Source: Candidatus Kapaibacterium sp. (GTDB lineage: Bacteria; Bacteroidota; Ignavibacteria; Kapaibacteriales; NICIL-2). Taken from it: DNA of 64,000 bases. Positions 28,643-36,974 of the stretch are shown here, piece after piece. The notes below the pieces were generated by a model, which worked only from the letters and a program-made list of their open reading frames with translations, was not told the origin of the DNA and ran no database searches. Position 1 is the stretch's first letter; every line of letters begins with the position of its first letter. The translations under genes and the position numbers were made by a program. The stretch lies in NCBI GenBank assembly GCA_026003495.1, contig BPHK01000001.1, forward strand, positions 310,001-374,000. The letters are read 5' to 3'.

Positions 28643-28659
28643 GATGCACAACGTGCATC
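28643..28659. promoter_or_regulatory. Perfect inverted repeat, candidate operator of the ba3 operon
   Basis: gatgcac (28643-28649) and gtgcatc (28653-28659) form a perfect 7-bp dyad with a 3-base spacer, placed just downstream of the candidate -7 element and 38 bases before the subunit IIA ATG. The geometry suits a dimeric repressor; an RNA hairpin in the 5' leader is the alternative. Confidence 0.45.
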
Positions 28660-28697
28660 GAACCAATGTTCCATCACTGTGTGCGGAGGGTTGCACG

Positions 28698-28817
28698 ATG
28701 CATGAGCAACAAGAGCGGTTTGTACCGAAAGGCGCAATCGCCTTCTTTGCCACGCTGGTGGTATTCTACGCCATGCTGTGGCTGTCGATGTACGCTGAAC
28801 TGTTGGGACGGAGGTAG
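28698..28817 (+). CDS. cbaD: ba3-type cytochrome c oxidase subunit IIA (39 aa)
   Basis: A 39-aa, single-membrane-helix protein beginning MHEQQERFVPKGAIAF, with hydrophobic helix FFATLVVFYAMLWLSMYAEL and a short basic tail GRR. It has an excellent ribosome site (cggaggg, 7 bases before the ATG). In length, in the PKGA lead-in and in position directly before subunit II it matches the 34-aa subunit IIA (CbaD) of the Thermus thermophilus ba3 oxidase, which packs in the membrane as the missing second helix of subunit II. It ends two bases before the subunit II ATG, so translation is almost certainly coupled. It is the first gene of the operon. The gene is short enough to be missed by standard length cut-offs. 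Confidence 0.8.
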   Translation: MHEQQERFVPKGAIAFFATLVVFYAMLWLSMYAELLGRR

Positions 28818-28819
28818 CC

Positions 28820-29290
28820 ATGGACCGCATTGAGAAAACGGTGATGGTTATTGCCATCGTCCTGCTCGTTGTCTTTTTCGGTGCGATTGTCGTTGCGGCG
28901 ACAAGCTACGGCGTAGATGTTCCGACGTGCGTTACTGATCGGAAGCCGTTTGTCGAGAGCGCTCCACCGTTCAAGACCTCCGATCAGCCGCTTCGCTACG
29001 AAGTACACACGGTCGCGCGGATGTGGATGTTCGATCCACCAGAGATTACCGTCCCGCCGGGTGCAGAGATTGATTTCTACCTTAGCTCGGCTGACGTCGT
29101 GCATGGATACCACGTCGAAGGCACCAACATAAACTTGATGGCTGTACCTGGTGCGGTAACATATGCGCGTCTGAAGTTTGATCGGGAAGGCTCCTATTCC
29201 GTCCTCTGCCATGAGTACTGCGGGACGGCGCATCACCTGATGGCGGGAACGATTGTTGTGTCTCATCGTGCGATGGAGGGCGAGCAATGA
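28820..29290 (+). CDS. cbaB: ba3-type cytochrome c oxidase subunit II
   Basis: A 156-aa subunit II with one N-terminal membrane anchor (residues ~8-27) and a cupredoxin domain carrying the binuclear CuA centre that accepts electrons from cytochrome c. The CuA ligands are visible: His95 in VVHGYH, then C130-H-E132-Y-C134 with H138 and M141 in LCHEYCGTAHHLMAG, the exact spacing of the Thermus enzyme. A single anchor plus the preceding subunit IIA gene marks it as B-type. It overlaps subunit I by four bases (ATGA at 29287), a translational-coupling arrangement. Confidence 0.95.
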   Translation: MDRIEKTVMVIAIVLLVVFFGAIVVAATSYGVDVPTCVTDRKPFVESAPPFKTSDQPLRYEVHTVARMWMFDPPEITVPPGAEIDFYLSSADVVHGYHVEGTNINLMAVPGAVTYARLKFDREGSYSVLCHEYCGTAHHLMAGTIVVSHRAMEGEQ

Positions 29291-30999
29291 ATGCAGCGTT
29301 GAAGCTCCCGGTTGAGCCGTGGGCGCGTCGGCTCGTTCTGCTGGAAATTGCGCTCCCAGTTGTTCTGCTGGTGCTGGGTATTTACGCTGGGTTGTTGCAA
29401 GTACTCTTCCGCGCAGGCGTCATTCAGGCAGCGGAGTTCTGGGGATGGGAGTACTACCAGGCGCTCACGCTGCATGGCATTGTCAATGCAATCGTGTTCA
29501 CCACGTTCTTCGCTGTGGCATTCGGTAATGCACTGGTGCCCTATGCGCTGGGCACGAAGCTGCCGTTGCGGTGGGCGTGGGTTTCAGGCATCATGATGAT
29601 CGTCGGCACACTGATGGCAGCGTGGGCAATTTTGGCGGGCAAAGCCTCGGTGCTCTACACGTTCTATCCGCCGTTGATGGCACATCCGTTCTTTTACCTT
29701 GGGGCGGCGTTGCTCATCATTGGCTCCTGGATAGCATTCTTCAATTGGATCCCGCTCTATCTCCGCTGGCGGCGGGAGCATCCTGGCGAAAAGACGCCGC
29801 TGGCGGTTGTCGGCATGTTCGCAACGTTTATCGTTTGGCTCATCGCAACGGTTGCGGTGGCGGTCGAAGTCGTGGTGCTGCTTCTCCCGTGGTCGCTTGG
29901 GTGGACGCAGGAAGTGAACGTGCCACTGGCACGCATGCTCTTTTGGTTTTTCGGGCATCCGCTGGTGTACTTCTGGCTATTGCCGGCCTACACGATGTAC
30001 TACACGATGCTCCCGCGTCTTGGTGGCGGCAAGCTGTACTCGGACAAGGTCGCGCGGCTGGTGTTCATGATGTTCATCCTCTTTTCAATTCCGGTCGGGG
30101 CGCACCACCAATTTGCCGAGCCAGCCATTAGTTCCGGGTCGAAGTTGCTCCATTCGTTCTTGACCTTCGCCGTCGCACTGCCGAGTCTGCTGACCGCGTT
30201 TACTCTGGCTGCTTCGCTCGAGTACGGTGCACGCCAACGTGGTGCACGCGGACTATTCGATTGGATCGTCAAGCAGCCATTTTTCAGCACAGATGGGTGG
30301 ATGTTTTCGTACCTGATCGCCGGTCTGGTCATTTTCATCATGGGCGGGATTTCGGGAATCATCAACGCATCGTACTCGATGAATCTCCTGGTGCACAACA
30401 CGAGTTGGCTGCCAGGGCACTTCCACCTCACTGTTGCTGGTCCCGTACTACTCGCATTTTTAGGGATGAGCTTGCATCTGCTGGCAACCTATACAGGCAA
30501 AGCGATTCGGCTCAAGCGACTGGCTGTTGCGGTGCCGTACCTATGGCTTATCGGTGTGTTCATCTTCTCGTGGGGTATGATGCGCGGAGGGCTACACGGA
30601 GAACCGCGACGGACCAATCTCGGCATGTCGTATCTCAACCCTGATAGTCCGTTCTACCATCCAGAGTGGAAGCTCTACGTAACCGTTACGATGATCGGCG
30701 GCATCATCATGACGCTGGCGATGATCGCATACTTCACCGTGTTTTTTGCTACCGCATTGCGGTCTCGCACGAAGGAGCCAGCGGCGGAGTTCCCACTGTC
30801 GGAAGCATATCACGATGAACCTGTCGGTGCTCTTGCGAATCTGCGCCCGTGGGTGATCACTGCCATCGTGCTCATCGTTATTGCTTATACGCCGATGGTG
30901 CGGGATGTGCTGCGCGGTACATTCTCGAATGCTCCTGGGTATGAGCCGCACAATCCTGCGCCCGTCAATCAAATCGAACAGCTCGATACTTCACCGTGA
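29287..30999 (+). CDS. cbaA: ba3-type (B-family) heme-copper oxidase subunit I
   Basis: A 570-aa catalytic subunit with about 13 membrane helices that reduces O2 to water at the heme a3-CuB site while pumping protons through a K-type channel. B-family marks are LHGIVNAIVFTTFF (low-spin heme histidine), the CuB/Tyr cross-link region FGHPLVYFWLLPAYTMYYTMLP, VGAHHQF (CuB histidines) and HFHLTVAGPVLLAFLGM (heme a3 and low-spin heme histidines). This family typically works at low oxygen. It begins inside the subunit II stop and ends in a four-base GTGA overlap with the SCO gene, so the four genes are one translational unit. Confidence 0.95.
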   Translation: MNAALKLPVEPWARRLVLLEIALPVVLLVLGIYAGLLQVLFRAGVIQAAEFWGWEYYQALTLHGIVNAIVFTTFFAVAFGNALVPYALGTKLPLRWAWVSGIMMIVGTLMAAWAILAGKASVLYTFYPPLMAHPFFYLGAALLIIGSWIAFFNWIPLYLRWRREHPGEKTPLAVVGMFATFIVWLIATVAVAVEVVVLLLPWSLGWTQEVNVPLARMLFWFFGHPLVYFWLLPAYTMYYTMLPRLGGGKLYSDKVARLVFMMFILFSIPVGAHHQFAEPAISSGSKLLHSFLTFAVALPSLLTAFTLAASLEYGARQRGARGLFDWIVKQPFFSTDGWMFSYLIAGLVIFIMGGISGIINASYSMNLLVHNTSWLPGHFHLTVAGPVLLAFLGMSLHLLATYTGKAIRLKRLAVAVPYLWLIGVFIFSWGMMRGGLHGEPRRTNLGMSYLNPDSPFYHPEWKLYVTVTMIGGIIMTLAMIAYFTVFFATALRSRTKEPAAEFPLSEAYHDEPVGALANLRPWVITAIVLIVIAYTPMVRDVLRGTFSNAPGYEPHNPAPVNQIEQLDTSP

Positions 31000-31580
31000 G
31001 CTACGGCAGCAGAATTCGCTGGAAAGTTTTCTTCGTTGCAATTGGGCTGCTCTTCGGGTGCAGTGGGCAGCAGCCACCGAGGAGCGGCCCGTTGCAGGCA
31101 ACCGACGGGCGGACGTACAATTTTCCTACGGACCTTCGGGGAAAGGTCGTCGTCGTCAGTTTCATCTACACCCACTGCCCCGACATCTGCCGGATGACAA
31201 TCGGGCGAATGCTCGAAGTGTGGGAAAGAGTTGGCAGCGATACTGGCATTGTCTTTGCCACAGTCACACTCGATCCAGCGCGTGATACGCTCGGTGCACT
31301 TCGTGACTACGCTGCTGTGTGGGGAATACCATCAGGACAGTGGCTGCTGTTGACCGGAACGATTGCTAATGTCGAGCGTGTTCATGAAGCGTTCGGCGTC
31401 GTTGCGCGGAAAAGCTACACCGAACGTCTTCCCAGCGGCGAGGAAGTGTACTTTGTCGATCACACCGACGCGGTCTTTCTGCTGGATCGGCAAGGTATTA
31501 TTCGCGATCGGCGGGAAGGAAGCTCCCTCGATGTCTCCGCGTATGCAGAACGTATTCAACAACTGGCAAAATCCGAATGA
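30996..31580 (+). CDS. SCO1/SenC-family copper chaperone lipoprotein
   Basis: A 194-aa thioredoxin-fold protein starting at a GTG that overlaps the subunit I stop (GTGA). Residues 13-22 (VAIGLLFGC) form a lipobox, so it is probably anchored to a membrane in the periplasm. The copper-binding CPDIC (C61, C65) in FIYTHCPDIC and the conserved distal histidine in VDHTDAVFLLD near residue 150 are present. TLDPARDT is another family mark. SCO proteins deliver copper or reduce the cysteines of the CuA site of oxidase subunit II. Its place between the two oxidases fits assembly of either or both. It overlaps the PCu(A)C gene by four bases (ATGA). Confidence 0.93.
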   Translation: MSYGSRIRWKVFFVAIGLLFGCSGQQPPRSGPLQATDGRTYNFPTDLRGKVVVVSFIYTHCPDICRMTIGRMLEVWERVGSDTGIVFATVTLDPARDTLGALRDYAAVWGIPSGQWLLLTGTIANVERVHEAFGVVARKSYTERLPSGEEVYFVDHTDAVFLLDRQGIIRDRREGSSLDVSAYAERIQQLAKSE

Positions 31581-31999
31581 TGCGCTTTTTGGTTGCTCTT
31601 TGGTTAGGAACGGCATCGCTCCTGTGGGCGCAGGCACAGCCGGCGATCGAGCTACGCAACGGCTGGATGTACAGTGCCGATAGTGGCATGGTGACTGGTG
31701 CATTCCTGGTTATTCAGAATCGCACGAACCAGCCCGATACCATTGTAGCGGTGCAGTCCGACTGTGCCGAGCACACTGAAATTCATACGACGGTTCGCAA
31801 CAGCGATGGGACGATGGGTATGCGTCCTTTGCGTGAGCTTGTTGTTCCAGCGCAAAAAACCGTCATTCTCAAACCGAGAAGTTTGCATGTGATGCTCTAC
31901 CACCTTCGTCGTACGCTTCGGGCAGGCGATCGGTGTCGCCTCGTGCTCAAGAGCACGCGCTATGGCGATCTACCAATCGAGCTTGAAGTGCGGCGGTAA
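31577..31999 (+). CDS. PCu(A)C-family periplasmic copper chaperone
   Basis: A 140-aa exported protein with signal peptide MMRFLVALWLGTASLLWAQ. The copper-binding motif is of the H(M)X10M...HXM type: EHTEIHTT around residues 70-77, GTMGMRPL near 83-90 and SLHVML near 103-108. PCu(A)C loads Cu(I) into the CuA site, often together with SCO. It starts within the SCO stop (ATGA overlap) and ends three bases before the cytochrome c gene. A cysteine just before the first histidine (DCAEH) is an uncommon addition. Confidence 0.9.
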   Translation: MMRFLVALWLGTASLLWAQAQPAIELRNGWMYSADSGMVTGAFLVIQNRTNQPDTIVAVQSDCAEHTEIHTTVRNSDGTMGMRPLRELVVPAQKTVILKPRSLHVMLYHLRRTLRAGDRCRLVLKSTRYGDLPIELEVRR

Positions 32000-32002
32000 G
32001 AG

Positions 32003-32449
32003 ATGTTTTACCACCACACCATTCCACTCATGAGAAGCGTTCACTTTGCTCTCGGCGCTGCTGTAGTCATAGCAGCAGTTGCCGTTGCCGGTGTCGATCA
32101 GACAACGATGGATCGCGGCGCAAAGGTGTACAAAGGCTACTGTAGCACTTGTCACCAGGCAAATGGCCAGGGACTTTCGACGATCTACCCACCGCTGGCG
32201 AAATCCGATTGGCTCAAGAATACGCCGAAGGAGAAAGTTATCGAGGCGGTGGTCTACGGTCTCAAAGGCCCCATCACTGTCAATGGAAAAAAGTTCAATG
32301 GCGTGATGAATCCAATGCCGTCGAACTACAAGGACGAGGACATCGCAGCAGTGATCACCTACGTGTACAACTCCTGGGGCAATCCAGGAACGGTTGTCAC
32401 TGTTGCTGATGTTCAGAAAGTGAAAGCAGCACGCGGCAAGAAAAAGTAA
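32003..32449 (+). CDS. Exported c-type cytochrome
   Basis: A 148-aa monoheme class I cytochrome c. The heme attachment site is CSTCH (residues 47-51) within VYKGYCSTCHQANGQG, and the likely axial methionine is in GVMNPMPSNY near residue 103. The start at 32003 (taagag just upstream) gives a signal peptide running to about residue 31; an internal ATG at 32030 (MRSVHF...) would also leave a signal peptide. It lies three bases after the PCu(A)C gene and ~140 bases before the A-type oxidase. The adjacent subunit II proteins lack fused heme domains, so this is a reasonable electron donor to one or both oxidases. Confidence 0.9.
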   Translation: MFYHHTIPLMRSVHFALGAAVVIAAVAVAGVDQTTMDRGAKVYKGYCSTCHQANGQGLSTIYPPLAKSDWLKNTPKEKVIEAVVYGLKGPITVNGKKFNGVMNPMPSNYKDEDIAAVITYVYNSWGNPGTVVTVADVQKVKAARGKKK

Positions 32450-32452
32450 GCG

Positions 32453-32474
32453 GCTGCACTGCATGCACTGCAGC
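32453..32474. repeat. 22-base imperfect palindrome after the cytochrome c gene
   Basis: The sequence gctgca-c-tgcatgca-c-tgcagc is symmetric except for two C-C mismatches. It begins four bases after the cytochrome c stop. There is no T run, so a classical terminator is unlikely; an mRNA 3' stabiliser or a protein-binding site separating the two oxidase transcripts is possible. Confidence 0.45.
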
Positions 32475-32590
32475 ACAGAGATTCATGCGTAGCACGTGAA
32501 AGTGCTATTTTCGCTCCTGCAGTTGTGCGTGTGGCAACAGCAACGCTCACGCAGGAAACAGTGAAGTCAGAACACTCCTTGTGTCAGTCA

Positions 32591-33403
32591 ATGAAGCTCT
32601 CTTCTCGGCAGGCATTTTGGTATGCGGCATTTCTTCTGGTGTTCACCGCGATTGCTGCATACACCGTCGCGAACAAAACGTGGTGGTTCCCACCTCTTGC
32701 ATCCGTGCAGGGCGGCGAAATTGACAATCTCTTCATGATCACGCTTGTCATCACAGGGATTGTCTTCATCGCGGTGCACGTGGTGCTTGCGTACTTTGTC
32801 TGGCGTTACCGTGGGCGGCCGGGCGGGAAAGCTGCGTACGTTACGCACAATACACCGTTCGAGATTACCGCGGCGGCGACCGTTGCAGTTGCGCTGGTCA
32901 TCTTAGTCGGGGGAGGAACAACACTCTGGACGAAGATTCAAAGCCCACCACCGGCTGATGCATTCACTGTCGAGGTCTGGGCAGAACAGTTCCGCTGGAC
33001 GTTCCACTATCCAGGCGCAGATGGACGGATGGGCAACGTGGACGTTCGCTTCATTAGCGACGACAACCCTTACGGTCTCGATCCGAACGACCCCTACGCA
33101 AAAGATGACATTTTCGCAACGGAGATGCACGTTCCCTACGGCAAGCCGATCGCGGTAATTCTCCGGTCGAAAGACGTCCTGCACAGTTTTTTCCTCCCGA
33201 ATTTCCGCATGAAGATGGACGTTGTGCCTGGGATGAAAACACGGATGTGGTTCACACCGACGCAGGCTGGAGTCTTCGAAATTCCATGTGCTGAACTCTG
33301 CGGTGTCGGACACTACATCATGCGCGGCGTCCTGACAGTTGAGTCGCCGGAGCAGTTCAACGACTGGATTAGCCAGCAAACTCCTGTTGGAATGTCTCAG
33401 TAA
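32591..33403 (+). CDS. ctaC: aa3-type cytochrome c oxidase subunit II
   Basis: About 270 aa from the ATG at 32591. An alternative GTG at 32561, with an aggaa ribosome-like site, would add ten residues, and a still earlier GTG exists at 32525. Two membrane helices (YAAFLLVFTAIAAYTVA and FMITLVITGIVFIAVHVVLAY) are followed by a third hydrophobic stretch and a periplasmic cupredoxin domain. CuA ligands are H198 in LHSFFLPNF, then C233-A-E-L-C237 with H241 and M244 (PCAELCGVGHYIM). There is no C-terminal cytochrome c domain, so this is aa3 and not caa3. A distinctive acidic, proline-rich insertion (NPYGLDPNDPYAKDDIF) precedes the metal site. It starts an A-type operon with ctaD 17 bases downstream. 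Confidence 0.93.
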   Translation: MKLSSRQAFWYAAFLLVFTAIAAYTVANKTWWFPPLASVQGGEIDNLFMITLVITGIVFIAVHVVLAYFVWRYRGRPGGKAAYVTHNTPFEITAAATVAVALVILVGGGTTLWTKIQSPPPADAFTVEVWAEQFRWTFHYPGADGRMGNVDVRFISDDNPYGLDPNDPYAKDDIFATEMHVPYGKPIAVILRSKDVLHSFFLPNFRMKMDVVPGMKTRMWFTPTQAGVFEIPCAELCGVGHYIMRGVLTVESPEQFNDWISQQTPVGMSQ

Positions 33404-33420
33404 TCTCACATGCATCTGCA

Positions 33421-35277
33421 ATGGAAAGCAACGTTATAGCCAACGCTGAGGCCGCAGTTCAGACACATCACCACGAGCCCCAGAGTTTCTGGACGAAGTA
33501 CGTGTTCAGTCAAGACCACAAGGTCATTGCCATGCAGTACATGATTACCGCGCTGATCATGGGATTTATCGGCATGGTGATGTCGTGGATCTTCCGGATT
33601 CAGCTCGCATGGCCTGATCACAACCTGCCCTTCATGCGGTTCCTGATGCCAACAAACATGGAGAGTGGCACTCTCCAGACACCAGGATATTACATGCTCG
33701 TCACGATGCACGGGACGATCATGGTGTTCTTCCTGCTGACGGCAATCCTAACCGGTGGCTTTGGCAACTTTCTCATTCCCCTTCAGGTTGGCGCGCGTGA
33801 TATGGCGTTCCCGTTCCTGAATATGCTCAGCTACTGGTTCTACTTCCTCTCGTGCGTGGTCATCACTGTTTCCCTCTTTGTGAGCACCGGTGCAGCGTCG
33901 GCGGGATGGACGTCCTACCCGCCGCTGAGTGCGCTCGCGAAAGCAACGCCGGGTTCGGGGCTTGGTCAGGACCTGTGGCTTGTCGCAATTGCGCTGTTCA
34001 TCGTTGCTTCGACGATGGGCAGTTTGAACTATGTGACGACTGCACTCAACATGCGCACCAAAGGGATGACGCTCATGCGGATGCCGCTGACGGTGTGGGG
34101 CATTATCGTTGCTGCGGTCTTGGGCCTTTTTGCATTTCCTGCGCTCTTTGCTGGTGCAGTACTCCTGCTCCTTGATCGGCACCTGGGCACGAGCTTTTTC
34201 CTCCCACACCTTGTCCTTGGCGGTGAGCACATCGTCCGCGATGGTGGCAGCCCCTTGCTCTGGCAGCACTTGTTCTGGTTCCTGGGGCATCCAGAAGTGT
34301 ACATCCTCATTCTGCCGGCAATGGGCATTACCTCGGAAATTCTCTCCAATGGTGCTCGTAAGCCGATCTTTGGGTACAAAGTGATGGTCGGCTCCCTGGT
34401 CGCCATCGCATTCATGAGTTTCATCGTGTGGGGTCACCACATGTTCGTCAGCGGGATGAATCCATGGCTCGGCTTTGCTTTTGTCATTACAACGCTCATC
34501 ATTGCGGTCCCGTCGGCGATCAAAACGTTCAACTGGCTGGGGACGCTCTGGAAGGGGAATATTCGCTTTACGACCCCGATGCTCTATGCCATTGGTTTTA
34601 TCTCGACGTTTGTCACGGGAGGGTTGACGGGCATTTTCCTTGGAAATTCTGCGCTCGATATTCCGCTCCACGACACCTACTTTGTCGTGGCGCACTTCCA
34701 CGTGGTGATGGGGCTTAGCTCAGTGTTTGGCATTTTCGGGGGGATCTACTACTGGTTCCCGAAGATGACCGGGAAGATGATGAGCGAGCGGTGGGGGAAG
34801 GTGCATTTTTGGCTGACCTTCATTGGCTCGTACGGCGTGTTCTGGACGATGCACTACCTTGGATTCATGGGTATGCCGCGGCGGTACTTCAGCTACGAAA
34901 GCTACCAATTTCTGCCGCCGAGCATGCATACGCTTCAAATCATCATCACGATCAGCGCACTCATTGTGGGCGCAGCGCAGCTGATTTTCGTGGTGAACTT
35001 CCTCTACAGTTGGCTGCGCGGTCCGAAAGCGCCGGACAACCCGTGGCAAGCAACCTCACTCGAATGGCAAGCACCGACGCCCCCACCGCACGGGAATTGG
35101 GTCGGGCAGCTTCCGGAAGTGCACCGTTGGCCGTACGATTACAGCGTGCCCGGGGCATCGGTAGATTTTGTGCCTCAAACAGTCCCGCTCGAGGTTGAGC
35201 CGAGTGGTGAGCACCACCGCACAGCAGTAGCAGTCAATGGACACACCAACGGACACAGCAATGGTCACCACGCTTGA
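33421..35277 (+). CDS. ctaD: aa3-type cytochrome c oxidase subunit I
   Basis: A 618-aa catalytic subunit of A-family heme-copper oxidase with twelve or more membrane helices. Key motifs: TMHGTIMVFF (low-spin heme histidine), GGFGNFLIPLQVGARDMAFPFLN (D-channel asparagines), WFLGHPEVYILILPAMG (CuB histidine, cross-linked Tyr and the A1-type glutamate), WGHHMFVSGM (CuB histidines) and VVAHFHVVMGLSSVFG (heme a3 and low-spin heme histidines). The HPEVY glutamate places it in subfamily A1. The C-terminal ~70 residues are a hydrophilic tail rich in Pro, His and Asn ending in a GHTNGHSNGHHA run. It overlaps the next gene by 17 bases. Confidence 0.96.
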   Translation: MESNVIANAEAAVQTHHHEPQSFWTKYVFSQDHKVIAMQYMITALIMGFIGMVMSWIFRIQLAWPDHNLPFMRFLMPTNMESGTLQTPGYYMLVTMHGTIMVFFLLTAILTGGFGNFLIPLQVGARDMAFPFLNMLSYWFYFLSCVVITVSLFVSTGAASAGWTSYPPLSALAKATPGSGLGQDLWLVAIALFIVASTMGSLNYVTTALNMRTKGMTLMRMPLTVWGIIVAAVLGLFAFPALFAGAVLLLLDRHLGTSFFLPHLVLGGEHIVRDGGSPLLWQHLFWFLGHPEVYILILPAMGITSEILSNGARKPIFGYKVMVGSLVAIAFMSFIVWGHHMFVSGMNPWLGFAFVITTLIIAVPSAIKTFNWLGTLWKGNIRFTTPMLYAIGFISTFVTGGLTGIFLGNSALDIPLHDTYFVVAHFHVVMGLSSVFGIFGGIYYWFPKMTGKMMSERWGKVHFWLTFIGSYGVFWTMHYLGFMGMPRRYFSYESYQFLPPSMHTLQIIITISALIVGAAQLIFVVNFLYSWLRGPKAPDNPWQATSLEWQAPTPPPHGNWVGQLPEVHRWPYDYSVPGASVDFVPQTVPLEVEPSGEHHRTAVAVNGHTNGHSNGHHA

Positions 35278-35896
35278 GAAATCGCGGCCCCGCAGTGTCG
35301 TTCCACCGCCACCGGATCGTGGTAACAGCTGGTGGGGGAGCGATGATGATCCCCAATCGTTAGCAGTGCCGAGCTGGCAGTTCGGCATGTGGCTTGGGTT
35401 GGGAACGCTGACGGTGCTCTTTGCCGCTCTCTCAAGTGCGTACATCGTTCGCGTTGGTGGTGAGCCGTTGTCGTTTGCGCTCCCCTCGACATTGTGGATC
35501 AGCACAGCGATCCTTGTCGCCAACAGCATCGCGCTTATCCAAGCGCGGCGACTCCTTGCCCGGAAAGAGCAAAGCTTTGTGCGTTGGCTTGCTGTCTCAT
35601 TTGTCTTTGCCCTTGGATTTCTGGTGTCGCAAGTGATTACGTGGAGCATCCTTGCCAGCCAAGGCGTCTTTATGACAGCAAATCCGCACAGCAGTTTCTT
35701 CTACGTGCTGACTGCAGTGCACGGTCTCCACGTCGTCGGTGGGCTTGGGGCGTTGCTGCGTTGCGGAGTTCACGTCCGCCGTCGTAGCCGATGGCCACAA
35801 CTTGTCCGTGCTGTTGGAATGACAGCGACGTACTGGCACTTTGTGGACGCAGTCTGGCTGTGGATTGTGTTTCTCTTTCTGTGGACGTCCCTGTAA
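35261..35896 (+). CDS. ctaE: Cytochrome c oxidase subunit III, first copy
   Basis: About 211 aa from the ATG at 35261; an ATG at 35237 is also in frame, and both overlap the end of ctaD. Five membrane helices are visible (for example FGMWLGLGTLTVLFAALSSAY and LWIVFLFLW), with family marks SSAYIV near residue 55, HGLHVVGG near 150 and TATYWHFVDAVWLWIV at the C-terminus. Subunit III stabilises the catalytic core and proton entry. The N-terminus carries a proline-rich cytoplasmic leader (PPPPDRGNSWW). A second subunit III-like gene follows 31 bases later, a split seen in several Bacteroidetes/Chlorobi-type oxidase operons. Confidence 0.88.
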   Translation: MVTTLEKSRPRSVVPPPPDRGNSWWGSDDDPQSLAVPSWQFGMWLGLGTLTVLFAALSSAYIVRVGGEPLSFALPSTLWISTAILVANSIALIQARRLLARKEQSFVRWLAVSFVFALGFLVSQVITWSILASQGVFMTANPHSSFFYVLTAVHGLHVVGGLGALLRCGVHVRRRSRWPQLVRAVGMTATYWHFVDAVWLWIVFLFLWTSL

Positions 35897-35927
35897 ATGT
35901 TCAACCGCGGTTTGATGTTCAGTACCG

Positions 35928-36581
35928 ATGGCAACAGCAGTCGTAAATCTTGCGCAAGAGTTCCAGGACTACACGCTCCGCTCGCCGTTCCGGGCAAGCT
36001 GGCAGAAGGTGATGATGTGGGTGTTCATCGTCGTTGATGCACTTACCTTCGGCAGTTTGCTCGTCAGCTATGGGTTCACACGTGTGAGCATCGGGACCTG
36101 GGCAAACCCAGCACATGTCTTTGCACTCCACATTGGCGGCAAGGAAATTCCCCTGCTGCTCATCGCAATCATGACGTTTATTCTCGTCAGTTCCAGCGGC
36201 ACGATGGCGCTTGGCGTCGCAAGCGCCTATGAGCGAAATAAAAAGCGCACTGTGCTCTTCTTGACGCTGACGATGCTGCTGGGTCTGACGTTCGTCGGCT
36301 GCCAAGTGTACGAGTGGTCCCACCTGATTACGCACGGGACGCGTCCCTGGTGGAACCCCTACGGCCCACCACAATTTGGCGCATACTTTTTCACACTCAC
36401 GGGATTCCACGGGCTCCACGTCCTCAGTGGGGTGATTTACCTGGCTATCGTTGCGCGGATGGTTGCCAATGGCACACTCGATCGACGCGGCTCGTATCAG
36501 TTGGTCGAAATTGCCGGACTCTACTGGCACTTTGTGGATTTGATTTGGGTGTTCATTTTCACGATGTTCTACTTGTTCTGA
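35928..36581 (+). CDS. Cytochrome c oxidase subunit III, second copy
   Basis: A 217-aa heme-copper oxidase subunit III with about five membrane helices. Family marks are SPFRASWQKVMMWVFIVVDALTF, FTLTGFHGLHVLSGVIYL and VEIAGLYWHFVDLIWVFIF. It is distinct from the preceding copy (no proline-rich leader, different loops) although both share the HGLHV and YWHFVD motifs, so they look like old paralogues and not a recent duplication. Either one may be the true subunit III while the other occupies a related peripheral position. It precedes subunit IV by 10 bases. Confidence 0.9.
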   Translation: MATAVVNLAQEFQDYTLRSPFRASWQKVMMWVFIVVDALTFGSLLVSYGFTRVSIGTWANPAHVFALHIGGKEIPLLLIAIMTFILVSSSGTMALGVASAYERNKKRTVLFLTLTMLLGLTFVGCQVYEWSHLITHGTRPWWNPYGPPQFGAYFFTLTGFHGLHVLSGVIYLAIVARMVANGTLDRRGSYQLVEIAGLYWHFVDLIWVFIFTMFYLF

Positions 36582-36591
36582 CGGAGATCCG

Positions 36592-36900
36592 ATGGCAGAA
36601 GGCACGCACGTTCCGATTCGCAAATACCTCGTTGTGTGGCTGTGGCTGTTCATTCTCAGTGCGCTGGCGTACTTTATTGACGTCGTGCACGTACCACAGC
36701 CATGGAAGCCAATTCTGCTCGTCGTCGTAGCGCTTATGAAGGCAGGAATGATCATGGCCGTCTTCATGCACTTAGGCTATGAGCGCTTGAGCTTGATCTA
36801 TGCCGTCGTCGCGCCACTGATCTTCCTGGTGGTGATGACGATTGCATTCCTCCCAGAAGGCGGCGCGATTTTCGGTAGTCATGCAATTGCAGCACCATGA
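36592..36900 (+). CDS. ctaF: Cytochrome c oxidase subunit IV (prokaryotic type)
   Basis: A 102-aa protein with three membrane helices (YLVVWLWLFILSALAYFI, ILLVVVALMKAGMIMAVFMHL and LIYAVVAPLIFLVVMTIAF), matching prokaryotic oxidase subunit IV in length, topology and the helix-2 motif MKAGMIMAVFMHL. The ATG at 36592 follows cggag. It completes the A-type operon ctaC-ctaD-ctaE-ctaE2-ctaF. Its stop overlaps a possible ATG (36897) of the next reading frame. Confidence 0.9.
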   Translation: MAEGTHVPIRKYLVVWLWLFILSALAYFIDVVHVPQPWKPILLVVVALMKAGMIMAVFMHLGYERLSLIYAVVAPLIFLVVMTIAFLPEGGAIFGSHAIAAP

Positions 36901-36974
36901 CCTGGAATTTGTTTCAATCAACGGCACGTGCCGATAACCAGCAGTCGCCGTCAGCGAGAGGGGGAGGCGCGGCC

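Noticed and set aside
28243-28697. RNase P RNA, tmRNA, SRP RNA, 6S RNA or a known riboswitch in the gap before the oxidase genes
   Set aside because: I could not find their signature boxes (for example the RNase P P4 strands, the tmRNA CCA-type end or the B12 box), and the fold is a multi-branched element and not one long 6S-like hairpin.
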